Positions 52,973 through 63,347 of a DNA stretch of 64,000 nt are shown here, piece after piece. Positions within the stretch are counted from its first letter, which is position 1. Each line of letters starts with the position of its first letter. Source of the stretch: Planctomycetota bacterium (GTDB taxonomy: Bacteria > Planctomycetota > GCA-2746535); assembly GCA_002746535.1 (NCBI GenBank), contig NVWA01000018.1, positions 58,203-122,202 of the forward strand, read 5' to 3'. A program made the position numbers and the translations under genes. Below the pieces are notes generated by a model. The model was given only the letters and a program-made list of their open reading frames with translations. It was not told where the DNA came from and did no database searches.

Positions 52973-54214
52973 TTATGTTTTTAAATTACTCATTTCCATG
53001 ATTGGTAATAAAACTGAAACCAAAATCAAACCAACTATTACTGCCATGACGACAATCATAATTGGCTCAATTACAGAAACTATTTTAGAACTCGTAATTT
53101 CAATATCCTGATCATAGGATTCTGAAATTTTTTCTAACATATCTTCTAACTGTCCAGATTGCTCACCTACCGACATCATATAACCAACAACAGGTGGAAA
53201 AATATCTGATTTTTTTAACACAGAGGACATATCAGAACCTTCAATTACTGCATTTTTAACATCGACAATTACGTTTTCTAATAAGCGATTACCAATCACA
53301 TCTTTTACCACTACAAGGGCATCTAAAGCCGGAATACCCGTTCTTAATAATGTAGCAAATGTAGTTGTAAATTTAGAAACCGCTGATTTTTTCATCAACT
53401 CACCAATGAGAGGAGTTCTTAACTTTACCTTAGAAAACCATAAATCACCTTTTGGAGTTTTAATATATTTCATAAATACAATAAAAAGAAATACTAAAAC
53501 TATTAATAAAATTAAGCCGTAAATAGATAAACAAAAAGAGGAAATCCCCATAAATATTTGTGTAATAAGCGGCAATGGCATATTATTTTGAACAAAAAAT
53601 TGTGTGATACGAGGGAGAACAAAAAAGAGCAAAGCACTTACAACCATACAACCTATACATATAAGTACAACTGGATAAGCCAATGTCGCTTTTATTTTTT
53701 CTTCCATTATTTTCTTTTTATACATGTAAGTTGCTAGTCGATCAAGGACAGTATCTAACTTACCGGACAATTCTCCTGCACGGACCATAGCGATGTATAG
53801 TCCTGAAAACACATCTTTATGTTGAGACAAACAATCTGCTAGACTATCACCTTGCACCACTTGATCTAAAATTTGTCGGAATGTTGTTTCTAAATACACG
53901 TTATCGATTTGTTGTATTAATACACTCATCGAATCCGCTAAAGGAATACCGGATTTAAGTAATGTGGCTAATTGCCGCGTAATATTTATCAATTCCATTT
54001 TATTAATTCGATTGCCGAAAGATTTTACTCTTTCTAAAATGGAAAAGGAATCATCTGATTTTGAAATTTTGATCTCTGAAACACGAATGCCCATGTTTCT
54101 TAATTTTTCTCTGGCGGTATAATCAGAATCAGAAGTTAAAACTCCCTTTTTTTCAAAACCACCACCATCAAATCCTACATAATCAAATACGGGCACAGAG
54201 TTCCTTACTTTCAA
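52973..54214 (-). CDS. gspF: Type II secretion inner membrane protein GspF
   Basis: LATLLKSGIPLADSM, VRAGELSGKLDTVLDRLATY, FATLLRTGIPALDAL, VGEQSGQLEDMLEKI. Confidence 0.88.
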   Translation of the reverse strand: MKVRNSVPVFDYVGFDGGGFEKKGVLTSDSDYTAREKLRNMGIRVSEIKISKSDDSFSILERVKSFGNRINKMELINITRQLATLLKSGIPLADSMSVLIQQIDNVYLETTFRQILDQVVQGDSLADCLSQHKDVFSGLYIAMVRAGELSGKLDTVLDRLATYMYKKKIMEEKIKATLAYPVVLICIGCMVVSALLFFVLPRITQFFVQNNMPLPLITQIFMGISSFCLSIYGLILLIVLVFLFIVFMKYIKTPKGDLWFSKVKLRTPLIGELMKKSAVSKFTTTFATLLRTGIPALDALVVVKDVIGNRLLENVIVDVKNAVIEGSDMSSVLKKSDIFPPVVGYMMSVGEQSGQLEDMLEKISESYDQDIEITSSKIVSVIEPIMIVVMAVIVGLILVSVLLPIMEMSNLKT

Positions 54215-54510
54215 AAAATTCGAAATTTTACGAAATTCGCAAAAATCGTCAAATCTAAATCAAAAAAGTTAAATTCTACTAGATTCGATAGTTTAGGTCA
54301 ATTTCAACTTAACTTTCAAACGATTAAATTTCATTGATATTAGGCCGTTTAAAGACAATCGCCAACCTAAATTAAAGAATGAGAGATTGATGGATAAAAA
54401 TTGGGTATATCAACTCAGAATGTGCCCATAACTATCTAAAACCAATCACCACTTTTATTTCTATATGCAATTTAACAAATCAAATTACAATTTGAAAGAA
54501 AACTAATCAT

Positions 54511-56109
54511 TTGATGAAAAAACATATGGTCTCACAATATAAACCAGAAAATGAATTTACAATTGACCTAATTAATGATTCTATTTGTACTACCCATTCC
54601 CCTTATACAGGAAAACTCTTTTATTTAGAAGAAAAAAATACTACCTCTGAAAACCCCTATGGTATAAATTTTACAATAAATCCAGATAGTGAAAAACTAA
54701 AAACAAATACCAAGAAAGGTTTTGAAAAATTTCAAAATATTTTGTTAGGTTCAGATAAATCAAAAACTTTTGAGGTGCTAAATGATTTATACCTCAATAA
54801 TGATTTTAGAGAATTAACCTACTGCTTATATCATATAAAAAAAAATGTTAGACATTGTGCCTTTTCTCTCTTATGTTCAAAAATTATTATTGACCAAACG
54901 ACGGCTCCTTTTTTTAAAGTTTTTTTCCGAAATGGCAACCCCATCTCGACTGTCTTAATTCCTGATGGCTATCAAAATAATTATATAAAATTTTTAGAGA
55001 GAGATTTCGTTAGATGGCTCACAGCTATAGAAAAAAATACCGGTCACGATGAACTTTGGAAAAAGTTTTCTGAAGAAGATTTATCTATAGCCAATATTGT
55101 TGAAACAATTCAAACAAAGGAAGATTCGGAGGGTGAGAACTCACAAGAAATCATATTCAATCAATCACCCGAAGTAAATTCAATTGTATCATGGTTAGCT
55201 ACTATACCTGAAGAAAATAGCACTATCATGTCAGATCAATCATCTATGAAAGCAGAAAAAATATATCGTCTACGTGGCAAATGGCTGCATTCTGTATCAA
55301 AACTAAAAACTGCCCATAAATTTATTACACGATTAATTGAAAAGTGGGACATGCAAGATGAATCAGAATTTACAAAATCATTCAAAATGTTTTTTAGTGG
55401 ATTAACCAGATCGGCAAAACAAGTATTTTTTATTTTTGGTGCTTCATCACAAGATGATAAAATTCAGTCACTATCATATCTCTATATCACATCCACAATG
55501 CCAATCGTGAATGATGACTTTTTCTCTACAAGAAAAAATGCACAAAATTATGTCAAGGCCATATACCAATCACAACTTTACATAAAAACCGAAACGCAAA
55601 ACTCTAATGCACAAAGTATCAATAATCATTTCGAAAATTTAATGACTCAATTAAAAGAAGTTGAAGAAATATATATTCCCACCCAAGAAACTCAAGATCC
55701 CTCATGGGCAATAGCAACTTTAGAACCCATTAAAAATGCAAAAGCATCCATAATGGTTGAGTACCCTCATCGAAGTCCGACATTTAATAAATATCATTTT
55801 GAAATTGAAATTCCCAAGCTACATTATTTAAAATATGCTGGTGAAGAAGGTACCTCTGCACATGAAATTAATGCCATCTCCGGATTGGCCATTGAATATC
55901 ATAGTGACAAATCAATGATTACGGCTAAACCACTAGAACTGACACCTTTTGACCTTCAATATAAAATGAGTTTCATGGCTTCCAGTAAATTTGACAGACG
56001 AGCACATAAAAAAGCCAAAATAATCGTCGTCAAGAAAGTGGTGAAAGAAAAAACACTTGAAGATATCTTCAATCTTGAATCAGATGAAGATCAAAAGCAA
56101 TCAGAATAA
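54511..56109 (+). CDS. Protein of unknown function (532 aa) upstream of prkA-yeaH-spoVR
   Basis: Intact long ORF, no recognised motif. Confidence 0.6.
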   Translation: MMKKHMVSQYKPENEFTIDLINDSICTTHSPYTGKLFYLEEKNTTSENPYGINFTINPDSEKLKTNTKKGFEKFQNILLGSDKSKTFEVLNDLYLNNDFRELTYCLYHIKKNVRHCAFSLLCSKIIIDQTTAPFFKVFFRNGNPISTVLIPDGYQNNYIKFLERDFVRWLTAIEKNTGHDELWKKFSEEDLSIANIVETIQTKEDSEGENSQEIIFNQSPEVNSIVSWLATIPEENSTIMSDQSSMKAEKIYRLRGKWLHSVSKLKTAHKFITRLIEKWDMQDESEFTKSFKMFFSGLTRSAKQVFFIFGASSQDDKIQSLSYLYITSTMPIVNDDFFSTRKNAQNYVKAIYQSQLYIKTETQNSNAQSINNHFENLMTQLKEVEEIYIPTQETQDPSWAIATLEPIKNAKASIMVEYPHRSPTFNKYHFEIEIPKLHYLKYAGEEGTSAHEINAISGLAIEYHSDKSMITAKPLELTPFDLQYKMSFMASSKFDRRAHKKAKIIVVKKVVKEKTLEDIFNLESDEDQKQSE

Positions 56110-56298
56110 TCAGAAATTATTAAGTGACGCGATTAAGTTTTCATTTAGCAACTTAATTTATTGTAGAACCAATGATTATAATTATTCAATTATCCTTATT
56201 CAAGAAAATTCAAACTTCTAATGGTCATTTGACGGCAAATAAGAACTTGAGTTCATCGCTACATTAATTCTAAATAATTTATTTTATGAAAATTTATT

Positions 56299-56327
56299 TT
56301 GATTTCATTTTGTAAATAGAGTACTAT
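56299..56327 (+). promoter_or_regulatory. Candidate sigma70-like promoter upstream of the PrkA gene
   Basis: TTGATT-N17-TACTAT, ~100 nt upstream of the ATG. Confidence 0.4.
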
Positions 56328-56425
56328 ACAGAACGTTATAAACCTTTAAAACGACTAAAAGATACGTTGCAATTCAACCGAGGAAATAACTATAACTAAA
56401 ATTCATTTCTGATAAGGGATATCAC

Positions 56426-58642
56426 ATGGATAAATCTTTACTGAGCATCATCGAAGAGTCTTCAAAAGATCAAAAAGAAGAAATAATTTCATTTAACGAT
56501 TACCTTGAACTTGTCAAAAAAGAACCTTGGGTAACAAGAAATTCATCTCAATTATTACATGATATGCTTTTGTCCAGTGGCACCACACACAAAGTAATCA
56601 CAGGCAAACCAATTAAACATCATTACAACTTTTTTGAAGACGAAAAATTTGTTGGGAAAAACATTGTTTACGGCCAACAAAAAGCCAAAGAAAATTTAGT
56701 CGAGAAAATTCACAATGCAAGTAAAGGCGGTGAATCAGCAAAACGATTATGGATTCTTCTGGGTCCACCAGGATCAGCCAAATCTAGATCCATGGATGCA
56801 ATTAAGCGGGCATTAAAAAAATACTCACAAAGCGAAGAAGGCAAAAACTACACCTTACTATTACCGACACTTGATGAGCGCTTAAAAGATAAAGCACTTT
56901 TTGAAGAGGATGGAATATATTACCTCCAAAGTCCATTATTCGAAAAACCTCTACAAATGATACCAGAAGAAAAAAGAGAAGAATTTGCAAATGAATTGAA
57001 CCAACTTGTCGATAAAAAATCATTAAAGGATTTTTTTAAAAGATCTCCCCATTACGATGATACATTTAATATCAACATCAGTGGTAGACTATCACCTTAC
57101 TCAGAATTTGTTCTAAAAGACTTCATGAAAACAAAAGACATAAGCTTTACAGAATTAACGGAATATGTAAAAGTTAAAAGAATGATTTTTGATCACAATA
57201 CTAAAAACGGTATTGGATCCTACACACCTAGAGACGAAAAAAGCCAGGAAGCGGGATCTCTCGTAGGCAATATTGATTATAGTTTATTACCAAAATATGG
57301 TAGCGAATCACATCCACTTGTTCATGACTATAAAGGAGAACTATGTGTAGGAGCAAACGGTTTTGTTGAAATTCACGAAATATTAAAATTAACTGACAGA
57401 TTCCTTTATGAATTGTTATTCGCCACACAAGATAGATTCTTTAAACCGGAAGGCCAACCGCCCATTCCATTTAATGGTGTTATTATTGGCCATACAAATT
57501 TTCATGAATTCAACATGTTCAATGAAAAGCCTGCATTTGAAGCACTACGATCTAGAACAACATTCATAGAAATGCCTTTATCTGTTAATTTTAAAGATGA
57601 AGAAAAAATATACCACATGACATACGCCAATGAACCTAGACAATGGAAAAAAGATCTAAAAAATATGGCGCACATGGCACCACACAGTATAGTATTTTTA
57701 AGTTTAGTCGCATCCATGTCTAGGTTATACCCTTCAAAACAAAACCCAAATTTATCGTTATTGCAAAAAGCATTAATATATGCTGGTCGAGCTGATAGTG
57801 GTGTCGATAACAATATGGCAAAAATGATATTAGAAGAATTTGATTATATTAAACCTTCTGAAGGAACTTTTGGTTTAGATCCTAGGTTCATTCAAAACGT
57901 AATAGAAAACACCGAACATTTTCAAATAAATGAATACTCAGCTAATCTTGAAAGAATAAAAGAAGAAGGCGAAAGTCATGCTGTATTGACATCCATCGCC
58001 CTCCAAAATCCATGCGTGACCCCTTTAGATTTATATGTAAGAATGGAACATTATTTAAAAGAAGTTTTCTCAACTCAAAAATCAAAGCTAAACATTTATG
58101 TTGAAAAAATAATGCCCCAAGCAAAAAATTGGATTTTAGGACAAATTTCCAGTGATGTATATAGTGCTATCCTAAGAGACGATAGTGTCATCGAAACAAC
58201 CTGGAAAAAATATACCGATCATGTCAGAGCATATGTGCACAATACCAAAGTCAAACATGAAGTTACTCAAGCGGAAGTACAGCCTGATGAAAAATTCATG
58301 CAAACCATTGAACAATATTTAGGTATCCCAGAGAAGGATGTTTTTAGAAAAGAATTGAGTGATGCCATTAGTAGTGTTAGTTATTCTGTTTTACTATCTG
58401 ACGAACCATCCTATCAAAGTGCTATTAAGAAATTTGTTTTTGAAAATGAATTCAAATCGGGTGAAAACATGAAGTTGCTAGGATGGATCAAAAGCGGAAC
58501 AAGTACGGCAAATGTCAACTCCAAGGAACAAGAACAATTGAATGACACAATTAAATATTTGATTGATCAAAAAAGTTACTGCGGTAAATGTGCCTTTCAG
58601 GCTATGGTGGTCACAGCAAATGCTTCTAGTATAGCATTATAA
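56426..58642 (+). CDS. prkA: PrkA family serine protein kinase (AAA+ type)
   Basis: SFNDYLELVKKEPWVTRNSSQLLHDML; Walker A LLGPPGSAKS; GFVEIHEILK, RFFKPEGQPPIPFNGVIIGHTNFHEF; followed by yeaH and spoVR. Confidence 0.88.
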   Translation: MDKSLLSIIEESSKDQKEEIISFNDYLELVKKEPWVTRNSSQLLHDMLLSSGTTHKVITGKPIKHHYNFFEDEKFVGKNIVYGQQKAKENLVEKIHNASKGGESAKRLWILLGPPGSAKSRSMDAIKRALKKYSQSEEGKNYTLLLPTLDERLKDKALFEEDGIYYLQSPLFEKPLQMIPEEKREEFANELNQLVDKKSLKDFFKRSPHYDDTFNINISGRLSPYSEFVLKDFMKTKDISFTELTEYVKVKRMIFDHNTKNGIGSYTPRDEKSQEAGSLVGNIDYSLLPKYGSESHPLVHDYKGELCVGANGFVEIHEILKLTDRFLYELLFATQDRFFKPEGQPPIPFNGVIIGHTNFHEFNMFNEKPAFEALRSRTTFIEMPLSVNFKDEEKIYHMTYANEPRQWKKDLKNMAHMAPHSIVFLSLVASMSRLYPSKQNPNLSLLQKALIYAGRADSGVDNNMAKMILEEFDYIKPSEGTFGLDPRFIQNVIENTEHFQINEYSANLERIKEEGESHAVLTSIALQNPCVTPLDLYVRMEHYLKEVFSTQKSKLNIYVEKIMPQAKNWILGQISSDVYSAILRDDSVIETTWKKYTDHVRAYVHNTKVKHEVTQAEVQPDEKFMQTIEQYLGIPEKDVFRKELSDAISSVSYSVLLSDEPSYQSAIKKFVFENEFKSGENMKLLGWIKSGTSTANVNSKEQEQLNDTIKYLIDQKSYCGKCAFQAMVVTANASSIAL

Positions 58643-58670
58643 TTAGGTTGAAACTTACATAGGAATTTAA

Positions 58671-59741
58671 ATGGAAACCAAAATTAACTCCGATGAGTCA
58701 GAAGGTGCTTTCAATGAGTTCATTGAAGAGCAACTAGAAGATTTGGTAGATCAAATAATTAATGATGGTAATTTAAATAATATTGGTGATCAAGGTAGTG
58801 ATATTATTGTTGAGATCGATGGCATAACGCCTCCACAATTTGTCTATGATAACGAAGGTCAAGGAGGTAGTGGTGGAGCCGGTGCAGGACCAGGAGGAAA
58901 TGGTGGTAAAATGAAATTCAATCTTCCATTCAAAAAATTAATGGAATTAATTTCTTCACGATTAAGGTTACCAAATTTAACTAAAGAAGGCCAAGGCGCA
59001 ATAAAGGAATTATCATATGAGTTCAGGACATATGCACCCGTGGGAGTCTTGCTAGACAAAAGAAGAACTTTTAAAAGAGCGCTTAGAACTAGTGTTGCCA
59101 CAAAGGTATATGATCCTGCCAATGGTAAATTTGAATTTGCTATTTCTCGAAAAGACAAACGCTACAAACAACCTGAAATAGTTGAAAAACCAAAATATAA
59201 AGCCGTTGTATTCTATATGGGTGATATTTCTTATTCAACATATGGTGAAAGACTTGAGTTAGAAAAAAATCTGGTAAATTTCATTCAAAATTGGCTCGAT
59301 TTTAATTATGGACCAAAAAATGTTGAACATCGATTTTTTGTTCATGATTCAAGTGCCTATGAGGTTACTAAAGATGACTTTTATAATATTAATAATGCAG
59401 GTGGTACAAAAGCTTCAATAGTATTTGAGCTAGTTTCCCAAATAGCAACCAGCGAATATGATGCAAACTCTACAAATTTTTATGGATTTTATTTTGGTGA
59501 TGGCGAACTATTCGACAAAGATCCAAAAGATATCATGGAAATATTAGAAAATGATATGCGGCCTTGGTTTAATAGAATTGGAATCGTAGAAGTTATACCC
59601 AGCAACATCAGCAATCTTATTAAAAATGCACGTTCAAAATATCCAAATGATTCCATTGTACGATTGGCTGAAATAAAAAATAAAAATCAAACTGTAGAAG
59701 TTATCAAGAAGCTCTTCGGAGGTGTCTATGCGAAGCATTAG
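58671..59741 (+). CDS. YeaH/DUF444 family protein
   Basis: Gly-rich linker GQGGSGGAGAGPGGNGG, VVFYMGDISYSTYGERLELEKNLVNFIQNWL, RFFVHDSSAYEVTKDDFYNINNAGGTKAS. Confidence 0.9.
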   Translation: METKINSDESEGAFNEFIEEQLEDLVDQIINDGNLNNIGDQGSDIIVEIDGITPPQFVYDNEGQGGSGGAGAGPGGNGGKMKFNLPFKKLMELISSRLRLPNLTKEGQGAIKELSYEFRTYAPVGVLLDKRRTFKRALRTSVATKVYDPANGKFEFAISRKDKRYKQPEIVEKPKYKAVVFYMGDISYSTYGERLELEKNLVNFIQNWLDFNYGPKNVEHRFFVHDSSAYEVTKDDFYNINNAGGTKASIVFELVSQIATSEYDANSTNFYGFYFGDGELFDKDPKDIMEILENDMRPWFNRIGIVEVIPSNISNLIKNARSKYPNDSIVRLAEIKNKNQTVEVIKKLFGGVYAKH

Positions 59742-61353
59742 TACCGATCCAGAATTACAATTTATTTGGGAGCGAGTTCAGCATTTCGCTAAAGGGTATA
59801 ATCGAACTTTACCTGAGATGCGATTTTTTATATTAGAAGCCATGGAATTTGCATCACTATTAGAGAAAAACGTTTATCCCGTTAGCCCAGTAAATATCTG
59901 GGAAGGGAAAAGCATGGTCACTAAAAAACACCGCATTGAATCGGGACAAGAATCTTCCATCTATTATGAAGTTGTTCAAACTGGAAATCCATCATATGGC
60001 TATTTGAATCATACAAACAATGCGATGATGCAAGCGTCTGTTATGGCACACGTTGTAGGCCATTGTGAATTTTCAGAATTAAATGTGCTGCATGATTCTG
60101 ATTATGATAGAACCGAAAAAATAATGCATTTAGTCAGAAAGGTCAATCTTGGTAAATATCAAATGGGTGATATTAACTATATGAATTTCTGGAATGCCTG
60201 CGAATCAATGGCGCCTCTTATCAACCCACATAGCCAATTTAATATAAAAAATTCAATTCATTTTGAATCACACATCAATACAAATGATGATGATATTGAG
60301 CAAAATCAAGAAAAAGAAGTTGCTCTTTTGAACCCCTATTCAGATACACTAAATGAAGTGCTTCAAAAAGGTGACAATAAATATGATTTTGAAAAAGATT
60401 TAAAAAAGAAAAGTAAACAGGAATCACTAAGCAGAAAAGGTTATACGATTAAGGCTCCCTGCCAGGATATTTTTGGATTCTTAAAACTATTCTCACCAAT
60501 GAGTACTGGGGAATCTTCTATTCTCGAATATCAGTATGAAGTACGTAAACACCAGAATTTCGTTGGCTTAACTCAAATCATGAATGAAGGCTGGGCGATG
60601 TACTGGGAAAAAAAGATCATGATAGATCTTTTTAAAGAAAAAACAGTTACAGGAATCATTGATTATTCAAAAGTTTTTAGTGGCGTTTGCTATCCAAGAC
60701 CTTATTTCCAACGTAATCCATATCACCTTGGCTATCACATGTGGCTACACATAGAAGAGCAGTTGCGAGATGGGAAACTTTCTATTGAGTATCATGAAGA
60801 AACTTCCTTAGAGAAAAAAGAAAATTGGTCAAAAGGAGGTTCAAAAGATCCCATAAAAGATATGACCCATATCGTCAAATCCTGTACCGATTATGAATTT
60901 TTGCGACGTTATCTAACACCGCAACTAACCCAAGAACTTCATTTAAATAGAATCAACAAACAACAAGCGATGCAAATGGGTATCACAAAACAAGATATAA
61001 TCGCCGAAGATCAACGTTGGGTATGGATCGACCCTGAACCTGTTAAAGAACAAATGTTAAACTTCTTTGTTCATATGTATCGCCCAAGGCTATATATTAT
61101 CGATTCAGACTTTCAAGATGGCGGACTACTTTTATTCAATAGAAATGATGGTAGAAAACTTAAAAAAGACTGGATTAAGCCAACCATGAAAAATATGCAT
61201 TTAATTTGGAAAGCACCCATTGGCTTAATAACAGAAAATACTTTATACCAATATTCTGCCAGTAATTTTAAAGAGTCAAAAATAAAAGAATTGACGTTTG
61301 AAGAAGTCAAAGAAAGACTAAAAGCAGGAGACAAACCACTAAAAATTTCATAG
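59722..61353 (+). CDS. SpoVR family protein
   Basis: QASVMAHVVGHCEFSELN, MNEGWAMYWEKKIM, NPYHLGYHMWLHIEE, CTDYEFLRRYLTPQL. Confidence 0.92.
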   Translation: MSMRSISTDPELQFIWERVQHFAKGYNRTLPEMRFFILEAMEFASLLEKNVYPVSPVNIWEGKSMVTKKHRIESGQESSIYYEVVQTGNPSYGYLNHTNNAMMQASVMAHVVGHCEFSELNVLHDSDYDRTEKIMHLVRKVNLGKYQMGDINYMNFWNACESMAPLINPHSQFNIKNSIHFESHINTNDDDIEQNQEKEVALLNPYSDTLNEVLQKGDNKYDFEKDLKKKSKQESLSRKGYTIKAPCQDIFGFLKLFSPMSTGESSILEYQYEVRKHQNFVGLTQIMNEGWAMYWEKKIMIDLFKEKTVTGIIDYSKVFSGVCYPRPYFQRNPYHLGYHMWLHIEEQLRDGKLSIEYHEETSLEKKENWSKGGSKDPIKDMTHIVKSCTDYEFLRRYLTPQLTQELHLNRINKQQAMQMGITKQDIIAEDQRWVWIDPEPVKEQMLNFFVHMYRPRLYIIDSDFQDGGLLLFNRNDGRKLKKDWIKPTMKNMHLIWKAPIGLITENTLYQYSASNFKESKIKELTFEEVKERLKAGDKPLKIS

Positions 61354-61375
61354 GTTAAATTCTAAATAGGAGATC

Positions 61376-61404
61376 TTGATATTCTATTTTGAATGTGGTA
61401 TAGT
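61376..61404 (+). promoter_or_regulatory. Candidate sigma70-like promoter between spoVR and the second PrkA-like gene
   Basis: TTGATA-N17-TATAGT, 45 nt before the ATG at 61449. Confidence 0.6.
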
Positions 61405-61448
61405 CTATTTAAACAGCATCTTACGAAAGAAGATTGAAAGGTTAAGTC

Positions 61449-63347
61449 ATGACTGATCCCTATTTAAAAAGTATCTTAAATTATCATCGTCGAAACAACA
61501 TGACTTTCACTGAATTTATTGATCGATTTCTTGAAGAGCCTCAAAAACATTTATACACATCATCAACATTAATATCAGAATCAATTCGACATTTTGGTTT
61601 TGAAATCGTAGTTAGGGCTGGGCAACCCGTAATATCTTATAATATTTTTAAAGATTTTTTCTCAAATGGAATCAATGCCGTATATGGCCAAGACCACTGC
61701 ATCAAACATATTGTGGAAGTCATTGATTCAATTGGTAAAGAGTCCGGACCAAATCGAGGTATCGTCCTTGTTGGACCACCAGCATCTGGCAAAACAAATA
61801 TTATTGATTTAATTTCTCTAGCACTTGAGCAATACACAAAAGAAAATAGCATTAAACTCTATAGCTTTTATTATCGATTTGAAGATAATGAAAACCCTGA
61901 AAAAGCAGTTGAAATAAGATCTGCTTTTTACCATAACCCACTTTTATTATTCACCAACTTATTACATCAAGAAGATGGCGTTACAAAACCGAGGCTAGCA
62001 CTATTTGATTATATAAATAGTAAAAGGAAACCGAAAGACCAAATAATATTTCCTTCTTATTATCAAAATGCCAGTTTAGATAAACGTAATTTAGATATTA
62101 TTGAAAGCCTAATTCAAAATCCAAACAATCAGGAATACTCTCTATTTGATATTTTTGAAAAATATGTACGCATAGAAGAAATCGAATTCTCAAATGCTCA
62201 AGGAAATGGCATAGCCAACATAGATGATTTAACAAAGTTGCGTGTATCAATCAAACCAATGGCAGCGAGAGAAGATGCCATTAGAATCCTAAATCAACAT
62301 TTACCTACAAAACTACTTTATCAATATCAAGGAGCATTAGTTTCAGCTAGTAGAGGCTTACTTCACATGCATGATGCCTTTACGGAGGTTACTCAAGAAA
62401 CTGAATATAAACCACTTTTGATGTTACTAGGTAGCGGGAAAATCTCTTTGGATAGCACGCAAGCATCTTTAGATACAACCGTCATAGTCACAACTAATAT
62501 AGAAGAAATGGTACAGTTAGAAAAACAACTGACCTCCTCAAAATTGTTAGATCGAATTGAAAAAGTTGCTGTTAATTATTTATTAGATGCAAATGCAGAA
62601 ATAGAAATTCTCAAAAGAGATATGGCCAACATGCAAGATAAATTTGAAGTTGATCCAAATCTTTTGACCATCGCATCATGCTTCTCCGTAATGACGCGAT
62701 TATCTCCACCAAATCGTAAAAAGTTCCCTGCTGATTGGTCAGATGAAAAGAAGATTCTATATAATAATATTACTCCTGAACAGAAACTTTTTATTTATAG
62801 CTGCAAATCTGAAGATCCAGCCAATACAATTAAAAAACTTCCTCATTGGCATCCATTTCGAAATCAAGCCATCAAGATGAAAATAGACATTCATGATACT
62901 AAAGTTTTACATGAATTAATTCGTGAATATCCAGATGCCTTTACCTTGGAACAATCAGGCGTGTTTACTACAAAAGAATTAGGTCTCGTTGATGACGATT
63001 TTATGCGAGAATTATGGAATGAGCATTTCCCAAGTGAAGGTGAAAAAGGGATTTCAGTTAGGCAATTGCAAAACATCATGAGAAATACAATTTCCTCCTC
63101 AGATGGTAGAAGAATAGAAGTAAGCACCTTTATCAATCAACTGCATATTCTAATGGCAGAAGGCTCCACAATTCACCACTGGCTCAATGACGAAGATAAG
63201 ACCCCTAAAACTAGAAAAGCTATTCGCGGAAGAACCATTGGCAAAACAGAATTGAAAGAAGGCCAAGGAGATTACTATGAGTATAAAGGCTTAATTAAAG
63301 TTACAAAAGCTATTTATTCAAACATCATTCGATCAGAGATCACTTAA
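61449..63347 (+). CDS. Second, divergent PrkA-like ATPase
   Basis: TFTEFIDRFLEEPQKHLYTSSTLISESI parallels the PrkA N-terminus; VYGQDHCIKHIVEVI...GIVLVGPPASGKTN (Walker A); ASRGLLHMHDAF; C-terminal charged region. Confidence 0.75.
   Translation: MTDPYLKSILNYHRRNNMTFTEFIDRFLEEPQKHLYTSSTLISESIRHFGFEIVVRAGQPVISYNIFKDFFSNGINAVYGQDHCIKHIVEVIDSIGKESGPNRGIVLVGPPASGKTNIIDLISLALEQYTKENSIKLYSFYYRFEDNENPEKAVEIRSAFYHNPLLLFTNLLHQEDGVTKPRLALFDYINSKRKPKDQIIFPSYYQNASLDKRNLDIIESLIQNPNNQEYSLFDIFEKYVRIEEIEFSNAQGNGIANIDDLTKLRVSIKPMAAREDAIRILNQHLPTKLLYQYQGALVSASRGLLHMHDAFTEVTQETEYKPLLMLLGSGKISLDSTQASLDTTVIVTTNIEEMVQLEKQLTSSKLLDRIEKVAVNYLLDANAEIEILKRDMANMQDKFEVDPNLLTIASCFSVMTRLSPPNRKKFPADWSDEKKILYNNITPEQKLFIYSCKSEDPANTIKKLPHWHPFRNQAIKMKIDIHDTKVLHELIREYPDAFTLEQSGVFTTKELGLVDDDFMRELWNEHFPSEGEKGISVRQLQNIMRNTISSSDGRRIEVSTFINQLHILMAEGSTIHHWLNDEDKTPKTRKAIRGRTIGKTELKEGQGDYYEYKGLIKVTKAIYSNIIRSEIT

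Noticed and set aside
56802-59158. Minus-strand ORFs of 60-103 aa in prkA/yeaH
   Set aside because: Overlap strongly supported coding sequence; no RBS or motif support.
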